A stretch of DNA of 64,000 nt, taken from Myroides sp. NP-2 (GTDB lineage Bacteria; Bacteroidota; Bacteroidia; Flavobacteriales; Flavobacteriaceae). The DNA lies in the NCBI RefSeq assembly GCF_014145665.1, contig NZ_JACHTD010000002.1:283377-347376 (forward strand), written 5' to 3'. Made by a program: the position numbers and the translations under genes. The notes beneath the pieces are model-generated. The model ran no database searches. It was not told the DNA's origin and saw nothing but the letters and a program-made list of their open reading frames with translations. Shown in pieces: positions 27,081-36,445 of the stretch (positions within the stretch are counted from its first letter, which is position 1; each line of letters starts with the position of its first letter).

Positions 27081-28598
27081 ATGAACACGTTGAATGGCTT
27101 CTTATCTTTAGAAAATTTCGTACAATATCTAAAGGCAGAACACGAATTAGTCTTAGATCCAGCACTTAAAGAGCGAGTTGAGACGAGTTTTAATTTTTTA
27201 AGTGAGTATGCTAAAAATAAAGTAATTTATGGCGTAAATACTGGCTTTGGACCAATGGCTCAATATCGCATTAAAGACGAAGAATGTGTTGCTTTACAGT
27301 ATAATTTAATTCGCAGTCACGCTTCTGGCCTAGGTAATCCTTTGAGTATTGCACAAGTTCGCGCTGCGATTTTAGCGCGTTTAAACTCGCTATCTCTAGG
27401 ATATTCTGGTATTAATTTGGAGGTTATTGAGTTGATGAAAACCCTGTTGAACAAACAAATAACGCCACTTATTTTCGCACATGGTGGAGTGGGCGCAAGT
27501 GGTGACTTGGTTCAATTGGCTCATTTAGCCTTGGTATTAATCGGAGAAGGAGAAGTTTTTTATCAAGGAGAAAGAAGAAGCACAAAAGAAGTGTTTAAAC
27601 TTGAAAATATTACGCCTATGCGTATTAGTATTCGCGAAGGTATTTCTTTGATGAATGGAACTTCTGTGATGACCGGTATTGGTATTCTCAATTGGAATAA
27701 TGCGACAAAACTGTTGGATTGGTCTGTAAAAATTGCCTGTGCCATTAATGAGTTGGTTGCTGCTTATGATGATCATTTGTCTGAAGCCTTAAACGAAGCT
27801 AAATTACACGAAGGTCAACGCCATATTGCTGCCCAAATGTGTCAATATTTAAAAGATAGCCAACGAATTAAGAAAAGAGAAGAACATTTATATTCGGGAA
27901 CAAATCAGGAGGATATATTCAAAGATAAAGTACAAGAGTACTATTCTATTCGCTGTATTCCTCAAATTTTAGGTCCTGTGTATGATACGATTCAAGCCGT
28001 TGGAAAAGTATTGGAAAATGAAATGAATTCTGCCAATGACAATCCAATTATAGATGTTAAGAGTCAACAGGTATACCATGGAGGAAATTTTCATGGCGAT
28101 TATATTTCGTTGGAAATGGATAAACTGAAATTGGTTGTTACACGGCTGACCATGTTAGCTGAACGTCAGCTAAATTATTTGCTCAATGCGAAGATAAATG
28201 AATTGTTACCCCCATTTGCCAATCTCGGAAAACTAGGCTTTAACTTTGGTATGCAAGGTGCACAATTTACGGCTACTTCAACAACAGCAGAATGTCAAGC
28301 CTTAGCAACGTCTATGTATATTCACAGTATACCTAACAACAACGACAACCAAGATATTGTCAGTATGGGGACTAATGCAGCAGTGCTTTGTGACAAGGTA
28401 ATTGAGAATAGCTTTGAGGTGTTGACCATTGAACTGCTAACCTTAGTTCAGGCAATAGATGCTTTAGAGTGCAAGGACAGCGTTTCTGAATCTACCAAAA
28501 AATGGTATACTGAAATTCGCCAAATTATTCCTACATTCTCAGAAGATCAAGCCTTGTATCCGTATTTACAACAGATAAAAGACTATTTAAAAGCCTAA
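27081..28598 (+). CDS. Tyrosine (aromatic amino acid) ammonia-lyase
   Basis: This is a 505-residue member of the HAL/PAL/TAL family. The residues forming the MIO cofactor are A139-S140-G141 in GGVGASGDLVQL; catalytic Tyr is Y50 in VIYGVNTGFG. NSANDNPIID and GMQGAQFTATSTTAE are further active-site segments. It closely resembles, from memory, the F. johnsoniae enzyme that converts tyrosine to 4-coumarate, and it is the first plus-strand gene of the pigment cluster. The substrate-selectivity pair reads S79-H80, more like histidine ammonia-lyase than the His-Leu pair of Rhodobacter TAL, so the tyrosine assignment rests on similarity and context. Confidence 0.9.
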   Translation: MNTLNGFLSLENFVQYLKAEHELVLDPALKERVETSFNFLSEYAKNKVIYGVNTGFGPMAQYRIKDEECVALQYNLIRSHASGLGNPLSIAQVRAAILARLNSLSLGYSGINLEVIELMKTLLNKQITPLIFAHGGVGASGDLVQLAHLALVLIGEGEVFYQGERRSTKEVFKLENITPMRISIREGISLMNGTSVMTGIGILNWNNATKLLDWSVKIACAINELVAAYDDHLSEALNEAKLHEGQRHIAAQMCQYLKDSQRIKKREEHLYSGTNQEDIFKDKVQEYYSIRCIPQILGPVYDTIQAVGKVLENEMNSANDNPIIDVKSQQVYHGGNFHGDYISLEMDKLKLVVTRLTMLAERQLNYLLNAKINELLPPFANLGKLGFNFGMQGAQFTATSTTAECQALATSMYIHSIPNNNDNQDIVSMGTNAAVLCDKVIENSFEVLTIELLTLVQAIDALECKDSVSESTKKWYTEIRQIIPTFSEDQALYPYLQQIKDYLKA

Positions 28599-28973
28599 TA
28601 TTGCGATTCGTTTCGCCCTGCATTTATTGTTTTTTAGTGTTAGCTTACTGCAAATACACGATGAACACTAGTTTGAAAGGACGAACACGTTGGAAAGATA
28701 GACAAGGAGTGAAAAACGATTCGATCACAGTATATTCAATGAGATTCATTTTCATCAGAAATTGCTGGGTAGAAAGAGGAAGACAGGTAAGATTCTTATG
28801 ATCACTTAACAATGCAAAGCGCCTTAGTCTCGCCTTGCTATAGTAAATTAGGGAGTTAACGGTGGAATAACCCGTGTAAAAGAAGAGGAAAATAAAAATT
28901 TCAGGCTGTAGTTGAAAAGCTATGTACAGCAAAAAGGTATAAAACATAGAATTATATAATAATAGATACACAA
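28599..28973. other. 375-bp gap inside the flexirubin operon
   Basis: No convincing gene. A weak hairpin (28814-28821 with 28831-28838) is present. Just after the stop codon is a segment resembling one at 45084-45109 (see findings). It may hold an internal promoter or attenuator for the fatty-acid-synthase-like genes. Confidence 0.4.
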
Positions 28974-29705
28974 ATGAAAACCGCGATAGTAACAGGAGGA
29001 TCTAGAGGAATAGGTAGAGCGATTTGTTTGCGATTGGCACAAGAAAAGAAATATCACATCTTGATCAATTATCAATCAAATGAAGAAAAGGCGTTAGAAA
29101 CGTTACGCGAAGTGGAGGAAATGGGAGCGACAGGAGAAATTCTGCGTTTTGATGTGAGTAATAATGAAGAAGTAACGGAGGTATTAACGCAATGGGTAGC
29201 TACAAATCCTACTGCCATTGTAGAGGTAGTTATCAATAATGCGGGGGTTACAAGAGATGGTTTGTTTATGTGGATGTCTTATGAGGATTGGAATACTGTG
29301 ATGCAAACAAGTATCAACGGATTTTATAATGTAACCCAATTCTTTATGCAAAAGATGTTGAGAAACCGATATGGTCGCATTATTAATATGGTATCAGTTT
29401 CAGGTATGAAAGGAACGCCAGGACAGACGAATTATTCAGCTGCTAAGGCTGCGATTGTCGGCGCTACAAAAGCATTGGCTCAAGAAGTTGCTAAGCGAAA
29501 TATTACCGTTAATGCAGTTGCACCTGGGTTTATTGAAACCGATATGACGGCTAATTTAGATGCGACAGAATTGGTAAAATTAATACCAGCCAATCGATTT
29601 GGTAAAACAGAAGAAGTAGCTGATTTGGTTGGTTTTCTAGCTTCAGATAAAGCGAGCTATATCACAGGAGAAGTCATTAATATCAATGGTGGAATATATT
29701 CTTAA
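28974..29705 (+). CDS. FabG-like 3-oxoacyl-ACP reductase
   Basis: This is a 243-residue short-chain dehydrogenase. The NAD(P) motif is TGGSRGIG (7-14), with NNAGV after strand 4 and catalytic S141-Y154-K158 (YSAAK). It ends with the SDR-typical YITGEVININGG. It should reduce the beta-keto group in each round of aryl-polyene extension, like ApeQ. The ketosynthase follows 9 bp downstream. Confidence 0.9.
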   Translation: MKTAIVTGGSRGIGRAICLRLAQEKKYHILINYQSNEEKALETLREVEEMGATGEILRFDVSNNEEVTEVLTQWVATNPTAIVEVVINNAGVTRDGLFMWMSYEDWNTVMQTSINGFYNVTQFFMQKMLRNRYGRIINMVSVSGMKGTPGQTNYSAAKAAIVGATKALAQEVAKRNITVNAVAPGFIETDMTANLDATELVKLIPANRFGKTEEVADLVGFLASDKASYITGEVININGGIYS

Positions 29706-29714
29706 TTAGGTTTG

Positions 29715-30938
29715 ATGGAAAGAAGAGTTGTTATCACAGGCATGGGAATTTACTCTTGTTTAGGACTAAATCTAGACGAGGTAAAAACGTCTTTATATGA
29801 AGGGAAATCGGGAATTATTTACGATGAACAACGTCATGAAATGGGATTCCGTTCTGCTTATACGGGTATGGTTCCACGTCCTGATTTGAAAGCTGACTTG
29901 AATCGTAGACAGCGACTTTCTATAGGAGAGGAAACGGAATACGCTTATGTGGCCACAATGGAAGCCTTGAAAAATGCACAAATTAGCTTAGATTTCCTAG
30001 AACAACGCGAAGTGGGAATTCTATATGGTAACGATAGTGTATCCAAAGCGGTGATTGAGGCAACCGATATTTTTAGAGAAAAAAGGGATACCGCCTTAAT
30101 TGGTTCGGGTGCCATTTTTAAATCGATGAATTCGACCGTAACGATGAATTTATCTACGATTTTTAAATTGAGGGGAATTAATATGACCATTAGTGCGGCA
30201 TGTGCTAGTGGATCTCATGCTGTTGGACTTGGTTTTGCGATGATTAAAGGAGGACTTCAGGATATCGTTATTTGCGGTGGAGCACAAGAAATTAATCCAT
30301 TTGCTATGGCTAGTTTTGATGGATTGGGGGTATTTGCAGAAGAAGGCGTAGACCCAAGCGAAGCTTCTCGTCCCTTTGATGTTAATCGCAATGGTTTAGT
30401 GCCTAGTGGTGGGGGAGCAACGTTGATTTTAGAAAGCTATGAGTCAGCTATGGAGCGTGGAGCACCTATTATAGCAGAAGTGTTGGGATATGGTTTCTCT
30501 TCTAATGGCGGGCATATTTCGACACCTAATGTTGATGGGCCTGCTACAGCAATGCGAAGAGCGATCGAAAATGCTGGTGTTGCTGTGGACGAAATAGGGT
30601 ATATTAATGCACATGCTACCTCTACTCCCTTGGGAGATGCAAATGAGGCCAAAGCAATCTACGAAGTATTTAAAGCAAGTATGCCTTATGTTACCTCAAC
30701 TAAATCACTAACAGGGCACGAATGTTGGATGGCAGGGGCCAGTGAGATTGTTTATTCTACATTGATGATGAATAACAATTTCGTCGGACCAAATAAGAAT
30801 TTCACAATCGGAGATGAAGATTCGAGTCGACTTAAGATTGTTAAAAAAACGTTAGATAAAAAATTTGACCTATATTTGTCCAATTCTTTCGGATTTGGAG
30901 GTACAAATTCCGCCCTTATTGTTAAAAAATATAGTTGA
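29715..30938 (+). CDS. Beta-ketoacyl-ACP synthase (KS 1)
   Basis: This is a 407-residue condensing enzyme from the ATG at 29715 (a TTG lies one codon before). The complete Cys-His-His triad is C163 (AACASGS), H300 (NAHATST) and H335 (LTGHECWMAGAS). It resembles the stand-alone KS of aryl polyene clusters (ApeR type). It sits between the ketoreductase and an ACP only 3 bp downstream, so they probably work together on chain start or extension. Confidence 0.9.
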   Translation: MERRVVITGMGIYSCLGLNLDEVKTSLYEGKSGIIYDEQRHEMGFRSAYTGMVPRPDLKADLNRRQRLSIGEETEYAYVATMEALKNAQISLDFLEQREVGILYGNDSVSKAVIEATDIFREKRDTALIGSGAIFKSMNSTVTMNLSTIFKLRGINMTISAACASGSHAVGLGFAMIKGGLQDIVICGGAQEINPFAMASFDGLGVFAEEGVDPSEASRPFDVNRNGLVPSGGGATLILESYESAMERGAPIIAEVLGYGFSSNGGHISTPNVDGPATAMRRAIENAGVAVDEIGYINAHATSTPLGDANEAKAIYEVFKASMPYVTSTKSLTGHECWMAGASEIVYSTLMMNNNFVGPNKNFTIGDEDSSRLKIVKKTLDKKFDLYLSNSFGFGGTNSALIVKKYS

Positions 30939-30941
30939 TAG

Positions 30942-31190
30942 ATGGATAGTAAAGAGATTTTTGAGAAAATTAATCAAATTTTAATTGAAGAATTTGAAGT
31001 AGATCAAGATGTCATTGAAGCAGAAAATAATTTAAGAGAAAGCTTAAATTTGGACAGCTTAGATTATGTTGATCTCGTGGTATTAATTGAATCAAATTTT
31101 GGTGTTAAATTAGTAGAAGCTGATTTTACAGCTATTGTTACTTTTCAAGATTTTTACGATTTAATTGAACGCAAGATTAAGCAAAAGTAA
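30942..31190 (+). CDS. Acyl carrier protein 1
   Basis: This is an 82-residue ACP with the phosphopantetheine site S39 in LNLDSLDYVDLV. It is acidic, four-helical and of normal size. It presumably carries the coumaroyl/polyene or resorcinol-precursor chains. One of two ACPs in the cluster. Confidence 0.92.
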   Translation: MDSKEIFEKINQILIEEFEVDQDVIEAENNLRESLNLDSLDYVDLVVLIESNFGVKLVEADFTAIVTFQDFYDLIERKIKQK

Positions 31191-31198
31191 GATGACCG

Positions 31199-32086
31199 AT
31201 GGCGCAATGGCAAGGAAAATCTAAAGGTAATTTACTCGGGTATAAAATTTTCGTTTTATGTATAAAAAAGCTCGGTATCAGAACGGCTTATAGCGTTCTG
31301 ATATTTGTAGCTTTTTATTATTTTATCACAGCGTGGAAATCCAATAAAGTTCTTTACTATTACTTTCACCACAGACATCAATTTAGCGTGGCAAAATCGC
31401 TAGTCATGATGTATGCCAACTATTTTAGATTTGGTCAAGTGCTCATCGATAAAACAGCTATTTCTATTGGTTTGAGAAATCGCTTTACGTATGATTTTGA
31501 CGGAATCGACATTCTAAAAGAATTACTAGCAGAGAAAAAAGGAGCTATATTAATTAGTGCGCATGTTGGCAATTTTGAAGTAGCGGAGTACTTCTTTGCA
31601 GACATTGATTTTGACTGCCAAATTAATTTAGTAACAACAGATCGTGAACACAGTTTTATCAAAGCGTATTTCGATCAAATATCCATTAAAACAAAGCTGA
31701 ATTTTATTGTTGTGAAAGAGGATATGTCTCATATTTTTGAAATTAATACCTGTCTGTCCAACAATGAAATTATTTGTTTTACAGGGGATCGTTTTTTTCC
31801 TGCTAATAAAACCCTACAACAAGAATTCTTAGGGGAGGCAGCGCTATTTCCTGCTGGTCCCTTCAGTATAGCTTCACGTATGAAAGTACCTGTTGCCTAT
31901 GTATATGTAATGAAAGAGTGTAATTTACACTATCATTTGTACACAAGACGGGCTGAAGTAAAACATCGCGATGCCCAACACCTGCTCCATTCGTATTGTA
32001 CTAGTGTAGAGCAAATCGTAAAAAAATACCCCTTACAATGGTTTAATTATTATGATTTTTGGGAAAAACCCATCTCTACTAAATAA
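31199..32086 (+). CDS. LpxL/HtrB-like lysophospholipid acyltransferase
   Basis: This is a 295-residue acyltransferase of the lipid A biosynthesis type. An N-terminal membrane helix (about 28-47) anchors it. The catalytic motif HxxxxE is SAHVGNFE. Later, the conserved FTGDR and FPAGPFSIA segments match this family. In aryl polyene clusters such enzymes are thought to attach the product to a lipid or partner molecule. It is a candidate for joining polyene acid and dialkylresorcinol. It lies 8 bp from the ACP gene and 8 bp from darA. Confidence 0.85.
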   Translation: MAQWQGKSKGNLLGYKIFVLCIKKLGIRTAYSVLIFVAFYYFITAWKSNKVLYYYFHHRHQFSVAKSLVMMYANYFRFGQVLIDKTAISIGLRNRFTYDFDGIDILKELLAEKKGAILISAHVGNFEVAEYFFADIDFDCQINLVTTDREHSFIKAYFDQISIKTKLNFIVVKEDMSHIFEINTCLSNNEIICFTGDRFFPANKTLQQEFLGEAALFPAGPFSIASRMKVPVAYVYVMKECNLHYHLYTRRAEVKHRDAQHLLHSYCTSVEQIVKKYPLQWFNYYDFWEKPISTK

Positions 32087-32094
32087 TAAAGAAG

Positions 32095-33003
32095 ATGAAG
32101 CGTGTATTAGTCATTTACTATAGTCAGTCAGGACAATTAAAGCGGGTATTAGATCAATTGGTAGATTCGTTAACCAAAGACGAAGCAACTGAAATAACCT
32201 GGTATGAAATAGAAATGGAACAGCCCTATGCTTTTCCTTGGAAGAAAGAGGATTTCTTTGATGTCTTTCCTGAATCATTCCGACAAATAGAACAACCTAT
32301 ACTACCGCCTTCTCAGGCGATTTTAGACAAGAAATACGATTTAGTTATACTCGGCTATCAAGTGTGGTATTTAACGCCTTCTATCCCCATAAATTCCTTT
32401 GTAAAAAGTAGCTATGCAAAACAGCTATTAGCCCAAACCCCTATTATAACGGTTAGTGGTAGCAGGAATATGTGGATTATGGCACAAGAAAAAATAAAAA
32501 AACAGATTCAAAGCATTAATGGTATACTAGTTGGTAATATTGCCCTTGTGGATAGAACAATTAACTTAGTTAGCGTGATTACCATAGTGGATTGGATGTT
32601 TTCTGGAAAACAGCGAAAGGTATTTGGTCTATTGCCAAAGCCAGGGATTTCAACAGCAGAGATTTTGGCTAGTAAGAGATTTGGAGATACAATAATAAAA
32701 TATTTATATAGTACTAATTATCAGGGATTACAAAAAGAGCTCATTCAGCAAAATGCCGTAGAGGTACGCCATTTTTTGGTTTCAATGGATCGAAAAGCCA
32801 ATCGTCTTTTTGGCATATGGTCTACATTGATTTTGAAAAGTAGCCCCAAGCGAAGACCTTTTTTGTTGAAGTGTTTCAATGTCTATTTGTTTATAGCCAT
32901 TTGGTTTATTTCGCCAATTGTACATTTGATCCACCTCCTTTTGTACCCGTTTAAATACAAGAAAATTCAACGAGATAAAGTGTATTTTCAAGGAATAAAG
33001 TAA
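32095..33003 (+). CDS. darA: Dialkylresorcinol condensing enzyme DarA
   Basis: This is a 302-residue protein that I recognise as the DarA type always paired with DarB. DarA is reported to condense and cyclise the two beta-ketoacyl-derived partners into a cyclohexanedione/resorcinol. The N-terminus is flavodoxin-like (VLVIYYSQSGQLKRVL). The C-terminal ~70 residues have two hydrophobic stretches that may bind the membrane (YLFIAIWFISPIVHLI region). darB follows 4 bp downstream. Confidence 0.85.
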   Translation: MKRVLVIYYSQSGQLKRVLDQLVDSLTKDEATEITWYEIEMEQPYAFPWKKEDFFDVFPESFRQIEQPILPPSQAILDKKYDLVILGYQVWYLTPSIPINSFVKSSYAKQLLAQTPIITVSGSRNMWIMAQEKIKKQIQSINGILVGNIALVDRTINLVSVITIVDWMFSGKQRKVFGLLPKPGISTAEILASKRFGDTIIKYLYSTNYQGLQKELIQQNAVEVRHFLVSMDRKANRLFGIWSTLILKSSPKRRPFLLKCFNVYLFIAIWFISPIVHLIHLLLYPFKYKKIQRDKVYFQGIK

Positions 33004-33007
33004 AGGT

Positions 33008-34141
33008 ATGGGAAGAGTTTTTATAACAAGAGCCGCAAAATGTTTACCGAATATGCCAATTTCTAATGATGAAATGGAAGAAGTATTAGGTAAGATTGAC
33101 CAACAAGCCTCTAAAGCACGTCGAATTGTGTTGAGAAACAACGGAATTCAGACCCGCTATTATGCAATGACCAAGCAAGGAAAAGTAACGCATACTAATG
33201 CACAGCTAACTTTTGAAGCTATTCAAGGTTTGTGTGATTCTCAATTTACCTTAGCTCAAATTGACGTACTCTCTTGTGGAACATCCACACCAGATAGTTT
33301 ATTGCCATCACATGCTGCTATGGTGCACGGACTAATGCAAACAAAATCCCTGGAATTAAATTCCTCTTCTGGCGTGTGTTGTTCGGGAATGAATGCGCTA
33401 AAATTTGGATTTTTATCTATCAAAGCTGGTACGGCTGCTAATGCAGTTTGCACGGGATCTGAACGGGTATCGACCTGGATGAAATCAGAGAAGTTTGAAG
33501 GTGAAGTAGCTAATTTAAAAGCGCTGGAACAAACCCCTATTATCGCTTTTAAAAAGGATTTTCTGCGTTGGATGCTATCGGATGGATGTGGTGCTTTTTT
33601 ATTAGAAAGCCAACCAAGAGGCGAAAGATCAGTCGAAATTTTATGGATGGATTACTACTCGTATGCCTTTGAACTAGAGGCGTGTATGTATGCTGGCGGA
33701 GATAAATTAGCCGATGGTAGTATTAAACCGTGGAGCGACTATGATGCAGCGGAATGGTTGACGCAATCGGTATTCTCTTTGAAACAAGATGTGAAAATAT
33801 TAAATGAACATATTTTAGAAAAAGGGGTTGAAAGCATGAAAGCTGCCTTGGAGAAAAATAAAATCACAGTAGAGGAAATCGATTATTTCTTACCTCACGT
33901 CTCCTCCCATTACTTTGTGGAGGGATTGTATACCAAATTTGCCGATGCAGGAATGGAAATTCCCAAAGACAAATGGTTTATGAATCTCAAACACGTCGGT
34001 AATGTAGGGTCTGCTTCAATCTATTTGATGTTTGAAGAGTTGATGAATTCCGGTCAATTAAAATCAGGCGATCGCATTCTATTATCTGTTCCAGAAAGCG
34101 GACGATTTTCATATGCATATGCTTATTTAAAAGTAATTTAG
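33008..34141 (+). CDS. darB: Dialkylresorcinol synthase ketosynthase DarB (KAS III-like)
   Basis: This is a 377-residue KAS III-like enzyme. The triad is C125 (SSGVCCSGMNA), H297 (LPHVSSHYF) and N332 (HVGNVGSASIY). DarB works with DarA to couple two acyl chains into the dialkylresorcinol half of flexirubins. It starts with the family pattern MGRVFITRAAKCLPN. Tight spacing to darA (4 bp) and to the following dehydratase (2 bp) supports co-translation. Confidence 0.9.
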   Translation: MGRVFITRAAKCLPNMPISNDEMEEVLGKIDQQASKARRIVLRNNGIQTRYYAMTKQGKVTHTNAQLTFEAIQGLCDSQFTLAQIDVLSCGTSTPDSLLPSHAAMVHGLMQTKSLELNSSSGVCCSGMNALKFGFLSIKAGTAANAVCTGSERVSTWMKSEKFEGEVANLKALEQTPIIAFKKDFLRWMLSDGCGAFLLESQPRGERSVEILWMDYYSYAFELEACMYAGGDKLADGSIKPWSDYDAAEWLTQSVFSLKQDVKILNEHILEKGVESMKAALEKNKITVEEIDYFLPHVSSHYFVEGLYTKFADAGMEIPKDKWFMNLKHVGNVGSASIYLMFEELMNSGQLKSGDRILLSVPESGRFSYAYAYLKVI

Positions 34142-34143
34142 TC

Positions 34144-34578
34144 ATGGAGAAAAGAGAATTAATTGCAAGAGAATTGGTTGGAACATTAATTCCACAACGT
34201 CCACCCCTAGTTATGGTGGATGCGCTTTATCAATTTGGAGCTGATTTTATTGAAGCAGGCTTGTCAATCGTTGGCCATAATATTTGCGTATCCAATGATC
34301 GATTACAAGAATCGGGAATTATTGAACATATGGCACAGGCTGTAGCTTTGCATACTGGTTATGCTTATTATTTGAAAGATATAGCTGCGCCAACTGGTTA
34401 TATTGGATCCATAAAAAAAATTGACATTGCTCAACTGCCGAAAGTTGGCGATCAACTGATTACTAGAGCACAAATTCTACATGAATTTATGGGCGTAACT
34501 CTAGTAGAGTTGACCACAATGTGTAAGGATATCACAATAGCAACAGGACAGATGAAAACAGTCCTTGCAAAATCTTAA
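34144..34578 (+). CDS. Hotdog-fold 3-hydroxyacyl-ACP dehydratase, ApeP-like
   Basis: This is a 144-residue single hotdog domain. It begins with the substrate-pocket pattern LIPQRPPLVMVDAL, has IEHMAQAVALHTGY on the hotdog helix and ends in GQMKTVL. This is the ApeP type of aryl polyene clusters, which pairs with an ApeI-type partner to dehydrate 3-hydroxyacyl-ACP. It lies 2 bp after darB and 6 bp before a second hotdog gene. Confidence 0.78.
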   Translation: MEKRELIARELVGTLIPQRPPLVMVDALYQFGADFIEAGLSIVGHNICVSNDRLQESGIIEHMAQAVALHTGYAYYLKDIAAPTGYIGSIKKIDIAQLPKVGDQLITRAQILHEFMGVTLVELTTMCKDITIATGQMKTVLAKS

Positions 34579-34584
34579 TATCTT

Positions 34585-35040
34585 ATGGTGAATACGAAAG
34601 TAATTGAAATACAAAATTATTTACCGCACCGCGATCCAATGCTGATGGTGGATATTATTACAACTATTACGGCGGATAGTGTTGCTACGCGATTTGATAT
34701 AAAAGAAGACAATATTTTTGTAACAGATAAGTTACTTTGTGAAGTTGGGCTGATGGAAAATGCTGCCCAAACGTGTTCCGCTATTGTTGGACAAACCTTT
34801 TTTTTTGACGAAAATCATCAAGAACGTCAAAATGTACAAGTATTGGGATTTATTAGTACCATGAAAAAGGTGGAAATACTTGATTTACCTCGGGTAGATG
34901 AAGTGCTCTTAACAGAGGGAAAGTTAATTTCTCGACTCGATGGAGATGATTTTTCGATCTGTTTAATTGAGGTTACCACGCATACAGAAGACAAACTTGT
35001 ATTAAAAGCTGAAGTTAACCTATTCTTACAAAAACAATAA
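34585..35040 (+). CDS. Second hotdog-fold dehydratase-like protein
   Basis: This is a 151-residue hotdog protein with YLPHRDPMLMVD at the start and LMENAAQTCSAIVG on the central helix. It is related to the preceding protein but clearly divergent, so the two may form a heterodimer, as ApeI and ApeP do. Which subunit is catalytic cannot be told from the sequence. A third hotdog gene lies at 45964. Confidence 0.72.
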   Translation: MVNTKVIEIQNYLPHRDPMLMVDIITTITADSVATRFDIKEDNIFVTDKLLCEVGLMENAAQTCSAIVGQTFFFDENHQERQNVQVLGFISTMKKVEILDLPRVDEVLLTEGKLISRLDGDDFSICLIEVTTHTEDKLVLKAEVNLFLQKQ

Positions 35041-35043
35041 GCA

Positions 35044-35448
35044 ATGAAAGAATCTGAAGTGCCACAAGATAAAAGCAGTTTACAGGAAAACGACATTCGT
35101 GAACTGTGCTATGCAGTTAATGAAAAAGGCGAGTATGTTACTGCGCTTAGTTCAGGTTGGGAAACTAAAACCATTGTTCAAGAAGCGACTTTAGAGGGCA
35201 TTAACACCCGAGTGCAAGAAGCAAAAGAACAAGTAGCGCGTGGACTAGTTAGTCCAATCGTCTATTTTATGGAAGTGAACCGCATGGATTTACCTACATT
35301 AAGTGCTTATGTATCCCTTTGGAGATGGCGTGTAAAACGACATTTTAAACCAGAAATATTTAAAAAATTAAGTACATCTGTACTACAAAAATATGCAAAT
35401 GCCTTTGACATTTCCGTAGAAGAGTTGAAGTCATTTAGCGGCAAATAA
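35044..35448 (+). CDS. Conserved flexirubin-cluster protein of unknown function (134 aa)
   Basis: I do not recognise a named domain. The C-terminal half (about 75-134: YFMEVNRMDLPTLSAYV, then WRWRVKRHFKP and KLSTSVLQKYANAFDISVEEL) has the rhythm of a helix-turn-helix with a basic segment. It may be a small DNA-binding or adaptor protein. The N-terminal half is acidic. It is sandwiched with 1-3 bp gaps between the dehydratase and the BtrH_N protein, so it belongs to the operon. Confidence 0.6.
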   Translation: MKESEVPQDKSSLQENDIRELCYAVNEKGEYVTALSSGWETKTIVQEATLEGINTRVQEAKEQVARGLVSPIVYFMEVNRMDLPTLSAYVSLWRWRVKRHFKPEIFKKLSTSVLQKYANAFDISVEELKSFSGK

Positions 35449-35449
35449 A

Positions 35450-36445
35450 ATGAAGATAGATTTTGTACACAAACAGGCTGCGCATTGCGAAAATGGGGTA
35501 GCATCAAATTTATTGAGCAATCAAGGGATCCAAATTAGCGAACCGATGGCTTTTGGACTTGGTTCTGGTTTGTTTTTTGTTTACTTGCCTTTTGTCAAAG
35601 TAAATCACGCTCCAGCAATTAGCTATAGGCCTATGCCTGGGTTAATTTTTAACCGTTTAGCCAAGCGCTTAGGATTAAAAGTAAAACGCATCAAGTTTAC
35701 CGATAAACAGAAAGCACAACAGGAATTAGAAGTTAAAATTGCACAGGGAATTCCGTGTGGACTTCAAGTGGGGGTGTATCATCTACCCTATTTTCCAGCA
35801 GAGTATCGCTTTCATTTTAATGCCCACAATTTGGTTGTTTATGGCAAAACCGGAAGTAATTTTTTGGTTAGTGATCCCGTGATGGCTACACCGACAGAAT
35901 TAACTCCTAGTGAATTGGAAAAAGTGCGATTTGCCCAAGGAGCATTTGCGCCTAAAGGGCAGATCTATTATCCTGTTTCCATCCCTCAACAGATTGATTG
36001 GGAAAAGGCGATTGTCAAAGCGATAAAAAAAACGTGCAATGATATGCTAGCTCCTGTTCCTATAGTAGGCGTGCGTGGGATGCGGATGGTGGCCAAAGCC
36101 ATTGTCAAGTGGCCAAAGAAACACGGTGTGCCCAAAGCCAATCACTTTTTGGCACAAATGGTGCGCATGCAGGAAGAAATTGGAACAGGAGGCGGTGGAT
36201 TTCGCTTTATTTACGCCGCTTTTTTACAAGAGGCATCCAAAAAGTTAAATAAACCCTTTTTAAACGAGTTTGCAATTGAAATGACAGCAATCGGTGATGC
36301 GTGGAGAGATTTTGCCGTAAATGCAGCTCGAGTGTATAAAAAACGCAAAAATGGAGAGGATGTATACCTCAGCTTGTCCGAAGAACTGAATGCTTTGGCT
36401 GATCGGGAAGAACAATTCTTTAAAAAGCTTAAAAAAGCCCTCTAA
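35450..36445 (+). CDS. BtrH N-terminal domain protein (acyl-transfer/peptidase-like)
   Basis: This is a 331-residue protein resembling BtrH, the acyltransferase that moves an acyl chain from ACP to an aminoglycoside in butirosin synthesis. The N-terminus (HKQAAHCENGVASNLL) has the family's Cys region; central HFNAHNLVVYGKTG and the following VSDPV supply His and Asp that could complete a Cys-His-Asp centre. The C-terminal ~120 residues are helical (DUF4872-like). It overlaps the ABC ATPase gene by 1 bp, so it may act on an ACP-bound intermediate before export. Confidence 0.72.
   Translation: MKIDFVHKQAAHCENGVASNLLSNQGIQISEPMAFGLGSGLFFVYLPFVKVNHAPAISYRPMPGLIFNRLAKRLGLKVKRIKFTDKQKAQQELEVKIAQGIPCGLQVGVYHLPYFPAEYRFHFNAHNLVVYGKTGSNFLVSDPVMATPTELTPSELEKVRFAQGAFAPKGQIYYPVSIPQQIDWEKAIVKAIKKTCNDMLAPVPIVGVRGMRMVAKAIVKWPKKHGVPKANHFLAQMVRMQEEIGTGGGGFRFIYAAFLQEASKKLNKPFLNEFAIEMTAIGDAWRDFAVNAARVYKKRKNGEDVYLSLSEELNALADREEQFFKKLKKAL

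Noticed and set aside
28601..28971. Small frames on both strands in the gap after the ammonia-lyase
   Set aside because: Cys/Phe/Arg-rich chance peptides without a start context; the regions overlap each other.
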